Shown here one piece after another: positions 50,606-58,934 of a stretch of 64,000 nucleotides of DNA. Within the stretch, counting starts at the first letter, position 1; the number at the start of each line of letters is the position of its first letter. The DNA is taken from contig NZ_BEWB01000018.1 of the NCBI RefSeq assembly GCF_003112555.1, positions 1 to 64,000 of the forward strand, read 5' to 3'. Made by a program: the position numbers and the translations under genes. This DNA comes from Streptomyces coelicoflavus. Lineage in GTDB: Bacteria > Actinomycetota > Actinomycetes > Streptomycetales > Streptomycetaceae. The notes under the pieces are model-generated. The model saw only the letters and a program-made list of their open reading frames with translations, was not told the origin of the DNA and did not search any database.

Positions 50606-51634
50606 ATGCCGGCCAGCCTGTTGAGCCTGGAAGGCGCGACCGTCCGCTTCGGCGGGCGGCCCGTGCTCGACGACGTCGACCTGGGGGTCGCCGAGCACGA
50701 GGTGGTGTGCGTGCTCGGGCCCAGCGGCAGCGGCAAGTCGACGCTGCTGCGGGCGGTCGCCGGGCTCCAGCCGCTGGACGCCGGCCGGGTGACGCTCGAC
50801 GGACGGGACCAGACCGGGGTGCCCGCGCACCGGCGCGAGGTCGGGCTGATGTTCCAGGACCACCAGCTGTTCCCGCAGCGGGACGTGGCCGGAAACATCG
50901 CCTTCGGGCCGCGGATGCGCGGCGCGTCCCGGACGGAGCAGCAGGCCCGGGTGGGGGAGCTGCTGGAGCTGGTCGGGCTGCCGGGTGCCGCCCGCCGGTC
51001 CGTCGCCGCGCTCTCCGGCGGTGAGCAGCAGCGGGTGGCCCTGGCCCGCGCCCTCGCGCCCCGGCCCCGGCTGCTGATGCTGGACGAGCCGCTCGGCCAG
51101 CTCGACCGCTCGCTGCGGGAACGCCTCGTGGTGGAACTGCGGGAGCTGTTCGGCCGGCTGGGCACCACGGTGCTGGCCGTGACGCACGACCAGGGCGAGG
51201 CGTTCGCGCTGGCCGACCGGGTCGTGGTGATGCGGGACGGGCGGATCGCCCAGTCAGGGACGCCGTTGGAGGTTTGGCAGCGTCCGGCGGACGCCTTCGT
51301 GGCCCGTTTCCTCGGCTTCGACAACGTGACCGACGCGTCCGTCGCCGGGCAGGCCGCCGACACCCCCTGGGGCAAGGTGCCGGTCCCCGAGGGCGCCCCG
51401 CAGGGCTCGCGCACGGTGCTCGTGCGGCCGGCCGGAGTCCGTATCGTCCCCGCCGACGAGGGCCTGCGCTGCACGGTCACGGCCCGCACCTTCCGCGGTA
51501 CGCACGTCGCCGTCCACCTCCAGCCGCAGGACGCGCCCCGCCTGGAGGCGGCCTGCGCGCTGCGGGACGCGCCCGAGGTCGGGGACGCGGTCGGCGTGGA
51601 GTTCGATGTGGCCGAAACGGTGGTGCTCGGGTGA
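50606..51634 (+). CDS. thiQ: Thiamine ABC transporter ATP-binding protein
   Basis: A 342-residue ATPase: Walker A GPSGSGKST, Q-loop MFQDHQLFPQRDV, signature LSGGEQQRV, Walker B LLMLDEPL and switch His in VTHDQGEA. The C-terminal 100 residues form a TOBE-like regulatory domain, longer than E. coli ThiQ. ATG 50606 is two bases past the permease stop with GGGGAG upstream. Confidence 0.92.
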   Translation: MPASLLSLEGATVRFGGRPVLDDVDLGVAEHEVVCVLGPSGSGKSTLLRAVAGLQPLDAGRVTLDGRDQTGVPAHRREVGLMFQDHQLFPQRDVAGNIAFGPRMRGASRTEQQARVGELLELVGLPGAARRSVAALSGGEQQRVALARALAPRPRLLMLDEPLGQLDRSLRERLVVELRELFGRLGTTVLAVTHDQGEAFALADRVVVMRDGRIAQSGTPLEVWQRPADAFVARFLGFDNVTDASVAGQAADTPWGKVPVPEGAPQGSRTVLVRPAGVRIVPADEGLRCTVTARTFRGTHVAVHLQPQDAPRLEAACALRDAPEVGDAVGVEFDVAETVVLG

Positions 51635-51646
51635 TCGTTCCGTTCG

Positions 51647-51652
51647 TAGGGT
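51647..51652 (+). promoter_or_regulatory. -10 of a probable leaderless promoter for the MDMPI-family gene
   Basis: TAGGGT ends six bases before ATG 51659 and no Shine-Dalgarno is seen. The gene would be expressed apart from the thiamine operon. Confidence 0.5.
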
Positions 51653-51658
51653 GAGCGC

Positions 51659-52459
51659 ATGACACTCCTCGCGCACGAACGGTACTGCGACGAAATCGTC
51701 CACCAGGTGGGCCGGCTGGGGGCCGTGGTCACGTCCGGTGCGGATCTGTCCGCCACCGTGCCGACCTGCCCCGACTGGACCCTGGAGGAGCTGGTACGGC
51801 ACGTCGGCCGGGCCCTGCGCTGGACCGGCCTGATCGTCGGCACCCGCGCCGAGGAGGAAGTCCCGATGGACCGGGTGCCGGGCAACGAGGGGCCCGCGAC
51901 GACCGGGGACGCGGCGGCGCTGGAGGCGTGGCTGACGGAGTCCGGCGAGGTGGTCGTCGGTGCGCTGCGGGAGGCCGGGCCGGATGCGCGCGCGTGGTCC
52001 TGGGCCGGCGTCGACACCGCGGGATTCTGGGCGCGGCGGATGACCCACGAGATCGTCGTCCACGGGGCGGACGCGGTACTGGCGGCCGGTCTGCCCCTTC
52101 AGCCGGTCGCGGCCGACGTGGCGGCCGACGCGGTCGACGAGTGGCTGGACATCGTGCGGTTCGTGCAGCGGGTGCTCCCCGGCACGGCGGCGAAGGAGCT
52201 GCGCTCCCCGGGCAGCAGCATCCACCTGCACGCCACCGACACCCCGGCCGAGCTGAACGCCGAGTGGCTGATCGAGCTGCCCGACGAGGGCATCACCTGG
52301 CGCCGCGGCCACGAGAAGGCGACCGTGGCGCTGCGCGGCCCGCTCACGGACGTACTGATGTCCTTCTACGGCCGGCTGCCGCTGGACGCCCCGGGACTCG
52401 AGGTGCTCGGTGACCGCAAGCTGCTCGAACTCTGGCTGGAAAAGGCGACGTTCGGCTGA
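51659..52459 (+). CDS. Maleylpyruvate isomerase family mycothiol-dependent enzyme
   Basis: A 266-residue protein of the DinB/MDMPI superfamily. The N-terminal helical bundle has VPTCPDWTLEELVRHVGRAL and RMTHEIVVHGADA, where the His and Asp residues bind metal. The C-terminal domain contains TDTPAEL. Members use mycothiol, the actinobacterial thiol, in isomerisation or transferase reactions; the substrate here is unknown. The start six bases after TAGGGT indicates leaderless translation. A terminator shared with the converging gene follows. Confidence 0.82.
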   Translation: MTLLAHERYCDEIVHQVGRLGAVVTSGADLSATVPTCPDWTLEELVRHVGRALRWTGLIVGTRAEEEVPMDRVPGNEGPATTGDAAALEAWLTESGEVVVGALREAGPDARAWSWAGVDTAGFWARRMTHEIVVHGADAVLAAGLPLQPVAADVAADAVDEWLDIVRFVQRVLPGTAAKELRSPGSSIHLHATDTPAELNAEWLIELPDEGITWRRGHEKATVALRGPLTDVLMSFYGRLPLDAPGLEVLGDRKLLELWLEKATFG

Positions 52460-52464
52460 CACGA

Positions 52465-52497
52465 CGGTGGCCCGCCCCTGGACGGGACGGGCCACCG
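52465..52497. terminator. Bidirectional terminator between the MDMPI-family and LAETG genes
   Basis: CGGTGGCCCG (52465-52474) pairs with CGGGCCACCG (52488-52497), five bases after the stop of the left gene and 37 bases before the stop of the right one. Confidence 0.82.
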
Positions 52498-52534
52498 CTG
52501 TGTGAACCGGTGTACGTGAACCGGTGTGCGGGCG

Positions 52535-53245
52535 TCAGCGGTTGCTGTTGGCTCCGCGACGGCGCAGGCCGAAGAAGACGGCACCGCCACCGACGACGAC
52601 CAAGGCCGCCGCGATACCGGCGATCATGCCGGTGTTGGAGTTGGCACCGGTCTCGGCGAGGTTGGACTCACCGGCCGCCGGGGACGGGGCGTTGTCGCTC
52701 GGCGCGGCCGCCGGCGCACTGCTCTCCGGCTGCGACGGCGCGGGGGCCGACGTGGAGGGCTCCGGCGCCGGGGACTCCGTCTCGTCGGACGGGGTCGAGG
52801 AGCTCTCCGACGGGGTCGGGGTCGGGGTCGGCGTGTCCTCGGTCTTGCAAGGCGTCGACGGGGTGGTGACGTCCGGCTTGATGAACTCGTCGACGTACCG
52901 GTCGGCCTTGATGTGGACGCGGTAATCCGTGTTCGGCTTCCAGTCCACGGCGAAGGAGACGGTGGTGCCCTCCTTGGAGCCCTTGACCGTCTCCTGGCCG
53001 ACCTGTTCGCCAGTGCTCTTCAGGGTGACGGTGACGGTGGCCGGGATGCCGGCCGGGTCCACGTCGGTGACGGTGATGACACCGTTGTCGCCGTCGCACT
53101 GGGCTTCGGCGGAGAACTCGCTGATGTCGCAGGCGAGGGCGGAGCCGGAGGCGCTGAGCGCCAGGGCCGCGGAGGCGGCGACGACGCCGAGGGCGCGGAC
53201 ACCACGGCGGGATGCCGTACGGCTGATTATGGACAGGACTGCCAC
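52535..53245 (-). CDS. Sortase-anchored cell-wall surface protein (LAETG)
   Basis: A 236-residue exported protein. A signal peptide covers residues 1 to about 38 (ends SGSALA). Next is a compact domain of about 95 residues with Cys39, Cys50 and a later Cys, then a Thr/Pro/Ser/Glu-rich wall-spanning linker. The C-terminal sorting signal is LAETG, a hydrophobic span and RRRG. LAxTG is the motif of Streptomyces class E sortases. GTG start with AAAGGA upstream. A near-consensus promoter lies at 53336-53363. Function of the exposed domain is unknown. Confidence 0.87.
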   Translation of the reverse strand: MAVLSIISRTASRRGVRALGVVAASAALALSASGSALACDISEFSAEAQCDGDNGVITVTDVDPAGIPATVTVTLKSTGEQVGQETVKGSKEGTTVSFAVDWKPNTDYRVHIKADRYVDEFIKPDVTTPSTPCKTEDTPTPTPTPSESSSTPSDETESPAPEPSTSAPAPSQPESSAPAAAPSDNAPSPAAGESNLAETGANSNTGMIAGIAAALVVVGGGAVFFGLRRRGANSNR

Positions 53246-53335
53246 GTTTGTCCTTTACGGGAGCGCGGATGCGGGGGGTGGTGAGTGTGCCGACACTCGA
53301 TGACGCGGCATCAGCACACCCATGAGCCTCACTGG

Positions 53336-53363
53336 TCTATAAGCGGGGCGTAAGAAGTGTCAA
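53336..53363 (-). promoter_or_regulatory. Near-consensus vegetative promoter of the LAETG gene
   Basis: Read on the minus strand, TTGACA (53363-53358), 16 bp, then TATAGA (53341-53336). The predicted leader is about 85 nt and holds a GAGTGT/ACACTC hairpin at 53283-53298. Confidence 0.78.
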
Positions 53364-53401
53364 CGCATATGCCGGACAGGGGCGTTGACTTTGCCGTCTT
53401 A

Positions 53402-54586
53402 TTAACCGCCGAGACGTTTCAGCGCCTCGGGAGCCTCGTCGATCCGGCCAACCAGTGCGATTCGAGACTCCATCGCCCGGCCCTTCGCGAGCGACCGCAG
53501 CAGCGGCCACGCCGGCAGGGTCCCGGTCCAGTGCTCCCGGTCCACGAGCACCATGGGGGTGGGCTCGCCGCGCGACTCGTAGTAGTTCGGCGTCGCGTTG
53601 TCGAAGATCTCCTGCAAGGTGCCGGCCGCACCCGGCAGGAACACGACGCCCGCCGTGGAGCGGGCCAGCAGGCCGTCCTCGCGGGTGGCGTTGGCGAAGT
53701 ACTTGGCGATGTGCGCGGCGAAGGCGTTGGGCGGCTCGTGGCCGTAGAACCAGGTCGGGATGCCGATCGAGGCGCCGCCGTCCGGCCAGCGCTCCCGCAC
53801 CTCGAACGCGGACCGCGCCCAGTCGCCGATCGACGGCGCGAACGACGGGACCTTGGCGAGCAGCGCCAGGGCGTCGTCCAGCATCCCGTCCTCGAACGGG
53901 GCGGCGTACGCGCCGAGGTTGGCCGCCTCCATCGCGCCCGGGCCGCCGCCCGTGGCCACCAGGAGCCCGGCGCGGGCCAGTTCGCGGCCCAGGCGGGCGG
54001 CGCCCGCGTACTCCGCGGTGCCGCGGGCCATGGCGTGGCCGCCCATGACACCCACCACCCGGGCGCCGGCGACGAGTTCGTCCAGGGCGTCCGAGACGGC
54101 GTCGTCGTGGACGGCGCGCAGCATCGAGGCGAACACGTCGCCGTCGGCCTTGGTCTGCTGGAACCATGCGTACGCGAGGGCGTCCGGTGTCGCCTCGTAG
54201 CCCTCGGCGAGGTGGGCGTACAACTCGTCGGGGGAGTAGACGCGTCCCCGGTACGGGTCGAAGGGGAGGCCCGGTATGGGCGGGAAGACCAGGGCGCCGG
54301 CGGAGCGCACCCGGGCGGCCGCCGCCGGGGCCATCGGGCATCCGAGGAAGACGGCGCCCGTGGCGTCGGCGGCGAGCAGGGCGTCCGTACGGTCCGTCAG
54401 GTCGACGGCCTGGACGCGGTGGTGGGCGAGGGAGCCGGGGGCCGCGACGACGCGGTCGAACTCGTCGAGGCTCTCGATCTCCCGGTCGTGGGAGGCGTGG
54501 TGGGACTGGAACTGTGACAGTGACGGTGACCCGTGCGGTGACCGGGCCTTGCGCTGGGCGGGTGTCTGATCGGATGTCGGATCCAC
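53402..54586 (-). CDS. LOG-family Rossmann-fold nucleotide-binding protein
   Basis: A 394-residue protein. The C-terminal two-thirds match the LOG/lysine-decarboxylase-like fold: VVGVMGGHAMARG, LVATGGGPGAMEAANLGAY and FLPGAAGTLQE. LOG enzymes cleave cytokinin ribotides or related nucleotides via PGGxGTxxE; here the second Gly is Ala, so activity may be altered. The N-terminal 150 residues are extra relative to short LOG proteins. GTG 54586 lies six bases after TAGCAT (minus strand), so the mRNA is probably leaderless. Confidence 0.82.
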   Translation of the reverse strand: MDPTSDQTPAQRKARSPHGSPSLSQFQSHHASHDREIESLDEFDRVVAAPGSLAHHRVQAVDLTDRTDALLAADATGAVFLGCPMAPAAAARVRSAGALVFPPIPGLPFDPYRGRVYSPDELYAHLAEGYEATPDALAYAWFQQTKADGDVFASMLRAVHDDAVSDALDELVAGARVVGVMGGHAMARGTAEYAGAARLGRELARAGLLVATGGGPGAMEAANLGAYAAPFEDGMLDDALALLAKVPSFAPSIGDWARSAFEVRERWPDGGASIGIPTWFYGHEPPNAFAAHIAKYFANATREDGLLARSTAGVVFLPGAAGTLQEIFDNATPNYYESRGEPTPMVLVDREHWTGTLPAWPLLRSLAKGRAMESRIALVGRIDEAPEALKRLGG

Positions 54587-54592
54587 CCGCCC

Positions 54593-54598
54593 ATGCTA
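54593..54598 (-). promoter_or_regulatory. -10 of a probable leaderless promoter for the LOG-family gene
   Basis: On the minus strand TAGCAT ends six bases before the GTG start. It overlaps the gap after the VOC-family gene. Confidence 0.45.
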
Positions 54599-54612
54599 GG
54601 CACGCGCCCGGA

Positions 54613-55020
54613 TCAGCCCTCGACCGCCGCCGGGTCCATCCACACGACCTCGAAGGTGTGGCCGTCGACGTCGTCGAAGGCCCGGCCGTACATGAAGCCG
54701 TGGTCCTGCGTCTCGCCGGAGACCGAGCCGCCGGCCGCGACCGCCTTGTCCACCAGCTCGTCGACCTTCTCGCGGCTCTCGGCGCTCAGCGCGATCAGCA
54801 CCTCGCTGGACTTCGTCGAGTCCGCGATCTCCTTCTTCGTGAACTCGCGGTACTTCTGCGGCGTGTGCACCATCACGACGATGGTGTCGCTCACCGGGAA
54901 CGAGGCGGTGTTGTCGTCGCTGAACTGCGCGTTGAGCTCCCACCCCAGCCCGGTGAAGAACTTCTTGGAGGTGTCGAGGTCGTTGGTGGCCAGGTTCAGG
55001 AAGATCATCTGCTGGTACAT
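54613..55020 (-). CDS. VOC-family (glyoxalase/bleomycin-resistance-like) protein
   Basis: A 135-residue single-chain VOC protein, two beta-alpha-beta-beta-beta modules (MIFLNLATNDLDTSKKFFTG; DVDGHTFEVVWMDP). Such proteins bind metal and act as lyases, dioxygenases or resistance proteins; this subgroup (extradiol dioxygenase-like) has no assigned substrate. GGGAGAGG precedes the ATG by about six bases. The frame continues upstream to 55113 without support. Confidence 0.87.
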   Translation of the reverse strand: MYQQMIFLNLATNDLDTSKKFFTGLGWELNAQFSDDNTASFPVSDTIVVMVHTPQKYREFTKKEIADSTKSSEVLIALSAESREKVDELVDKAVAAGGSVSGETQDHGFMYGRAFDDVDGHTFEVVWMDPAAVEG

Positions 55021-55174
55021 GGGGGGCCTCTCCCGTTGATGTGCCGCCGCTGTCGTGCGGTTCGTGTGCCGTGCCGTTCGAAGAGGTAGACGGGAGGCGG
55101 CCCCGGAACTCATCGCCGGTCCGGGGACTTTCTCGAAAAGGATTCTTGCCGCTCGGCTGCGGCTCGGCCGAGGC

Positions 55175-56593
55175 TCAGTGGTCCAGCGGCAGTGCCGCCA
55201 GCACCGCGACGACCAGGGTCAGCGGACCGAACAGGGCGAGCAGGGCGGCGGTGCGTACGGCGGCGGCGCCGCGCAGGGTCGCCGGGGGTGCGCCGAGGCG
55301 CAGCAGGGCGTCCGTGGTGTCGGCGCGGGCGTGCTTGGCGGCGACGGCGGCAGTGAGGAGGGTGGCGACCGTGCAGCCGGCCACGAGGAGGGCGCCCAGC
55401 GTGGCCAGCGGGCCGAAGGCCGGGCCGTCGCCGTCGTACACCGTGGCCGCCACGTAGGCCGCGGCGGCCACGGCGGCCACGACACCGAGGGGGCGGCCGA
55501 TGCGGTGGGACTCCTCCATGAGGACGCGGCCGGCCAGGAGGCGCAGGGCGCCGGGGCGGGCGGCCTGGAGCAGGCGGCCGCACAGATGGGTGAGGCCCGG
55601 GCCGGCCAGGGCGAGGCCCAGGGCGGCGAGGGCCCAGCCGATCAGGACACCGGCGGAGGGGGCCGTGCCGGGGGTGGGGGCGGTGGAGGCGTTGCCGGTG
55701 TAGGTCTCGACGGTGAGGCCCGCGGCGAGTACGGCGATGCCCCAGGGGAGGGCGGTGGTGCTCTGGGGGCGGGGGGCCGGCTCTGGGGCGGGCTCGGGCT
55801 GCGGGTCCAGCGTCTGTGTGGTGACCGGCGTCTCCGCTGCGCCGTCCGTCGGGGCTGGGGGCCGGGGGTCACTCACCTGCGTGCGCAGGCCGCCGCCTGC
55901 GCCCACCTGTGCCGCCACGTCGGCGCGACTGCCCGCAGCCACGTCGGCACGACTGCCCGCAGTCACGGCGGTGGTTCGGGAGCCGAAGCGGCCGTAGGCG
56001 CCGAAGGTTTCTCGGGTCTTGCCCCAGCCGTACGCGCCGAAGCGGCCGTAGCCGCGCGGTGCCGTGGTGGTGGGCCGGGGGTCGCGGGGGCGCAGCGTGT
56101 GGGCCACCGCGGCCGACGCGAGGGCCGGTACGAGGACGAGCAGGGTCAGGACGGCCGGGGCGGGCAGGGACTGGCCGACGGCCAGGGCGTCGGCCGCCAC
56201 GCGGCCCGAGGGCGGGCCGCCCGTCAGGTCGCCGCGCAGCTGGAGGTAGAGGAACAGGGCCGCCACCGAACCGAGCGCGGCGGCCAAGGCCGTCGTCGTC
56301 GCCGAGACGGCCATCAGCCGGCCCGGGCCCAGGCCGATCGCCGACAGCCCCGAGCGGGGCCGGGTCCCGGGGTCGGTGCGGGCCACGGTCACCGCGAGGT
56401 GCACCGCGGCGGCCAGCGGCGCCGCGCACCAGGCGAGACGGAGCGCGGCGGCGCCGGGTGTGTCCGGGTGGCTCAGGGCGTAGCCGAGGGCGGACAGCAA
56501 CAGGAAGCCCGTGCCCGCCGAAGCCACCGCGACCAGCAGGCGGCGCAGGTGGACGGCGAGGTGGGCGGTGCGGGTCAGGCGGAGAGCGAGCAC
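55175..56593 (-). CDS. ABC transporter permease, exporter-type, with repeat-containing cytoplasmic loop
   Basis: A 472-residue membrane protein with roughly eight to ten spans, no close named family seen. A central hydrophilic loop (about residues 170-290) carries short repeats: FGAYG-type motifs and two copies of AGSRADVA, encoded by tandem 24-bp DNA. The GTG at 56593 overlaps the end of the ATPase gene by 19 bases and has GGAAGG ten bases upstream, so both are co-translated. Likely exports a drug, peptide or lipid, but the substrate is unknown. Confidence 0.75.
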   Translation of the reverse strand: MLALRLTRTAHLAVHLRRLLVAVASAGTGFLLLSALGYALSHPDTPGAAALRLAWCAAPLAAAVHLAVTVARTDPGTRPRSGLSAIGLGPGRLMAVSATTTALAAALGSVAALFLYLQLRGDLTGGPPSGRVAADALAVGQSLPAPAVLTLLVLVPALASAAVAHTLRPRDPRPTTTAPRGYGRFGAYGWGKTRETFGAYGRFGSRTTAVTAGSRADVAAGSRADVAAQVGAGGGLRTQVSDPRPPAPTDGAAETPVTTQTLDPQPEPAPEPAPRPQSTTALPWGIAVLAAGLTVETYTGNASTAPTPGTAPSAGVLIGWALAALGLALAGPGLTHLCGRLLQAARPGALRLLAGRVLMEESHRIGRPLGVVAAVAAAAYVAATVYDGDGPAFGPLATLGALLVAGCTVATLLTAAVAAKHARADTTDALLRLGAPPATLRGAAAVRTAALLALFGPLTLVVAVLAALPLDH

Positions 56594-57351
56594 GCCGCCC
56601 GGCCTTCCGTTCCGGGAGTCCCGGCGGCACCCGTGGCCACCGCGGTCTCGGCGAGCGGGGGGAGGTGCACGGTCCGTACCCGGCGTCCGTCGAGGAGCGC
56701 CACCGCGCGGTCCGCCAGGGCGGCGGTCTGCGCGTCGTGGGTGGCGAGCAGGACGGTGATGCCGTGCGAGCGGGCCGCCGTGGTGAGCGTCCGCAGCACC
56801 TGGGCACGGTCGGCGCGGTGCAGGGGTGCCGTCGGCTCGTCGGCGAAGAGGACCGCCGGGGCGACGGCGAGGGCGCGGGCGATGCAGACGCGCTGCCGCT
56901 CGGCCTGCTGGAGTTCGTGCGGGCGCCTGCGCGCCTTGCCGCCGACGTCGAGGCGGTCCAGCCAGTCCAGGGCGGCGGTCTTTGCCCGGCGCCGGCCGGT
57001 GCCGCGCAGCATGAGGGGGAGCGCGGCGTTCTCCCACGCGTTCAGCTCCGGGACGAGCGCCGGGGCGGGGTCGATCCAGCCGAAGCGGTCGCGGCGCAGG
57101 CGTTCCCGGCTCAGCGGACCCATGGTGTGCACCGGCACGCTGTTGAACCACACCTCGCCGTCCTGCGGCTTGACCAGGCCGGACAGGCACCGCAGCAGCG
57201 TGGTCTTGCCACTGCCGCGCGGTCCGCTCACGGCGAGGATCTCGCCCTCGCGCACACCGAGCGACACGCCCTGCAACGCGGGGGAGCCGTCGTGGTGCTG
57301 GAAGTGCAGGGCGCGGGCCCAGAGCACATCGTTGTCCGGCGGGGCCTCCAT
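56575..57351 (-). CDS. ABC transporter ATP-binding protein with altered signature motif
   Basis: A 258-residue ATPase. Walker A is GPRGSGKTT, Walker B VLFADEPT and the switch histidine is in LATHDAQT. The signature, normally LSGGQ, reads ELQQAERQRV, lacking both glycines. The protein resembles MacB/LolD-type ATPases. Hydrolysis may be weak or need a partner. The ATG at 57351 (MEAPPDNDV) is chosen over a longer Arg/Pro-rich frame from 57540. It overlaps the permease start and forms a two-gene unit. Confidence 0.85.
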   Translation of the reverse strand: MEAPPDNDVLWARALHFQHHDGSPALQGVSLGVREGEILAVSGPRGSGKTTLLRCLSGLVKPQDGEVWFNSVPVHTMGPLSRERLRRDRFGWIDPAPALVPELNAWENAALPLMLRGTGRRRAKTAALDWLDRLDVGGKARRRPHELQQAERQRVCIARALAVAPAVLFADEPTAPLHRADRAQVLRTLTTAARSHGITVLLATHDAQTAALADRAVALLDGRRVRTVHLPPLAETAVATGAAGTPGTEGRAACSLSA

Positions 57352-57478
57352 GGGCGTACACCTCGGTTCTGATCCGTATTTCCCCGGTCGTGTCGTCCCC
57401 CTTCCGGGGGAACGAAGACGGGGCCGATCGGTCACTGGGCACGCTAGGCAGTCCCCGCGCGGGGGCCGGACAGCACGA

Positions 57479-57523
57479 GGCCCCGGGCCGCCGTGTCTCA
57501 CTCGAACGGGCGGCGCCGGGGCC
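57479..57523 (-). terminator. Terminator of the aminotransferase gene
   Basis: GGCCCCGG (57479-57486) pairs with CCGGGGCC (57516-57523) and GCCGCC (57487-57492) with GGCGGC (57509-57514), one bulged G. It stands 36 bases after the aminotransferase stop. Confidence 0.82.
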
Positions 57524-57558
57524 GGTGATGATCGTCCCAAAGGATGATCGGAGGATGA

Positions 57559-58932
57559 TCAGAGCTTCGTCCACGCCTCCGTCAGCGTGGCGCGCAGGAT
57601 CTGCTCGATCTCGTCGAAGGTCTCCTGGTTGGAGATCAGCGGCGGGGCGAGCTGGATGACCGGGTCGCCGCGGTCGTCGGCACGGCAGTACAGGCCGTTC
57701 TCGAAGAGCTTCTTGGAGAGGAAGCCGTACAGGACCCGCTCGGTCTCCTCCTCGTTGAAGGACTCCTTGGTCGTCTTGTCCTTGACCAGCTCGATGCCGT
57801 AGAAGAAGCCGTTGCCGCGGACGTCGCCGACGATCGGCAGGTCGTGCAGCTTCTCCAGGGTGGCGCGGAAGGCGCCCTCGTTGTCCAGCACGTGCTGGTT
57901 GAGGCCCTCGCGCTCGAACAGGTCGAGGTTGGCGATGCCGACCGCGGCGGAGACCGGGTGGCCGCCGAAGGTGTAGCCGTGCAGGAAGGTGTTGTCGCCC
58001 TTGTAGAACGGCTCGGCGAGGCGGTCGGAGATGACGCAGGCGCCGATCGGGGAGTAGCCCGAGGTCATGCCCTTGGCGCAGGTGATCATGTCCGGGACGT
58101 AGCCGAACTTGTCGCAGGCGAAGGTCGTGCCGAGGCGCCCGAAGGCGCAGATGACCTCGTCCGAGACGAGCAGCACGTCGTACTGGTCGCAGATCTCGCG
58201 CACCCGCTGGAAGTAGCCGGGCGGGGGCGGGAAGCAGCCGCCCGCGTTCTGCACGGGCTCCAGGAAGACCGCCGCGACGGTCTCCGGGCCCTCGAACAGG
58301 ATCTGCTGCTCGATCTGGTCGGCGGCCCAGCGGCCGTAGGCCTCGGGGTCGTCGCCGTGGATCGGGGCGCGGTAGATGTTGGTGTTCGGCACCTTGTGCG
58401 CGCCGGGGACCAGCGGCTCGAAGGGGGCCTTGAGCGCGGGCAGGCCGGTGATGGACAGGGCCCCCTGCGGGGTGCCGTGGTAGGCCACCGCGCGGGAGAT
58501 CACCTTGTACTTGGTGGGCTTGCCGGTCAGCTTGAAGTACTGCTTGGCGAGCTTCCAGGCGGTCTCCACCGCCTCGCCGCCGCCGGTGGTGAAGAAGACC
58601 TTGTTGAGGTCGCCGGGGGCCTCGTTCGCTAGGCGCTCGGCCAGCTCGACGGCCTTGGGGTGGGCGTAGGACCACACCGGGAAGAAGGCCAGCTCCTGCG
58701 CCTGCTTCGCGGCCGCTTCGGCCAGCTCCGTGCGGCCGTGTCCGGCCTGGACCACGAACAGGCCGGCGAGACCGTCGAGGTAGCGCTTGCCCTTGTCGTC
58801 GTAGATGTGGGTGCCCTCACCGCGGACGATAGTGGGGACGGGGGCGTTCTCGTACGACGACATGCGGGTGAAGTGCATCCACAGGTGGTCGTACGCGGTC
58901 TTGCTGAGGTCCTTGGGGCTGTCGGTGCTCAC
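57559..58932 (-). CDS. Class III PLP-dependent aminotransferase (polyamine/GABA type)
   Basis: A 457-residue omega-aminotransferase. GLAGLFVVQAGHGR and FFTTGGGEAVETAWK are substrate and phosphate-binding blocks, DEVICAFGRLG has the PLP-binding Asp, and the Schiff-base lysine is in ITCAKGMTSGYSP. Similar enzymes convert putrescine, beta-alanine or GABA with pyruvate or 2-oxoglutarate. The GTG at 58932 is two bases past the Lrp-type regulator, so the two form an operon. Divergent aldehyde dehydrogenase and PotD-like genes suggest a polyamine catabolic locus. Confidence 0.9.
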   Translation of the reverse strand: MSTDSPKDLSKTAYDHLWMHFTRMSSYENAPVPTIVRGEGTHIYDDKGKRYLDGLAGLFVVQAGHGRTELAEAAAKQAQELAFFPVWSYAHPKAVELAERLANEAPGDLNKVFFTTGGGEAVETAWKLAKQYFKLTGKPTKYKVISRAVAYHGTPQGALSITGLPALKAPFEPLVPGAHKVPNTNIYRAPIHGDDPEAYGRWAADQIEQQILFEGPETVAAVFLEPVQNAGGCFPPPPGYFQRVREICDQYDVLLVSDEVICAFGRLGTTFACDKFGYVPDMITCAKGMTSGYSPIGACVISDRLAEPFYKGDNTFLHGYTFGGHPVSAAVGIANLDLFEREGLNQHVLDNEGAFRATLEKLHDLPIVGDVRGNGFFYGIELVKDKTTKESFNEEETERVLYGFLSKKLFENGLYCRADDRGDPVIQLAPPLISNQETFDEIEQILRATLTEAWTKL

Positions 58933-58934
58933 GA

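Noticed and set aside
54166..55089. Plus-strand frame antisense to the LOG and VOC genes
   Set aside because: Arg/Gly-rich shadow; both minus-strand genes have clear family signatures and good starts.
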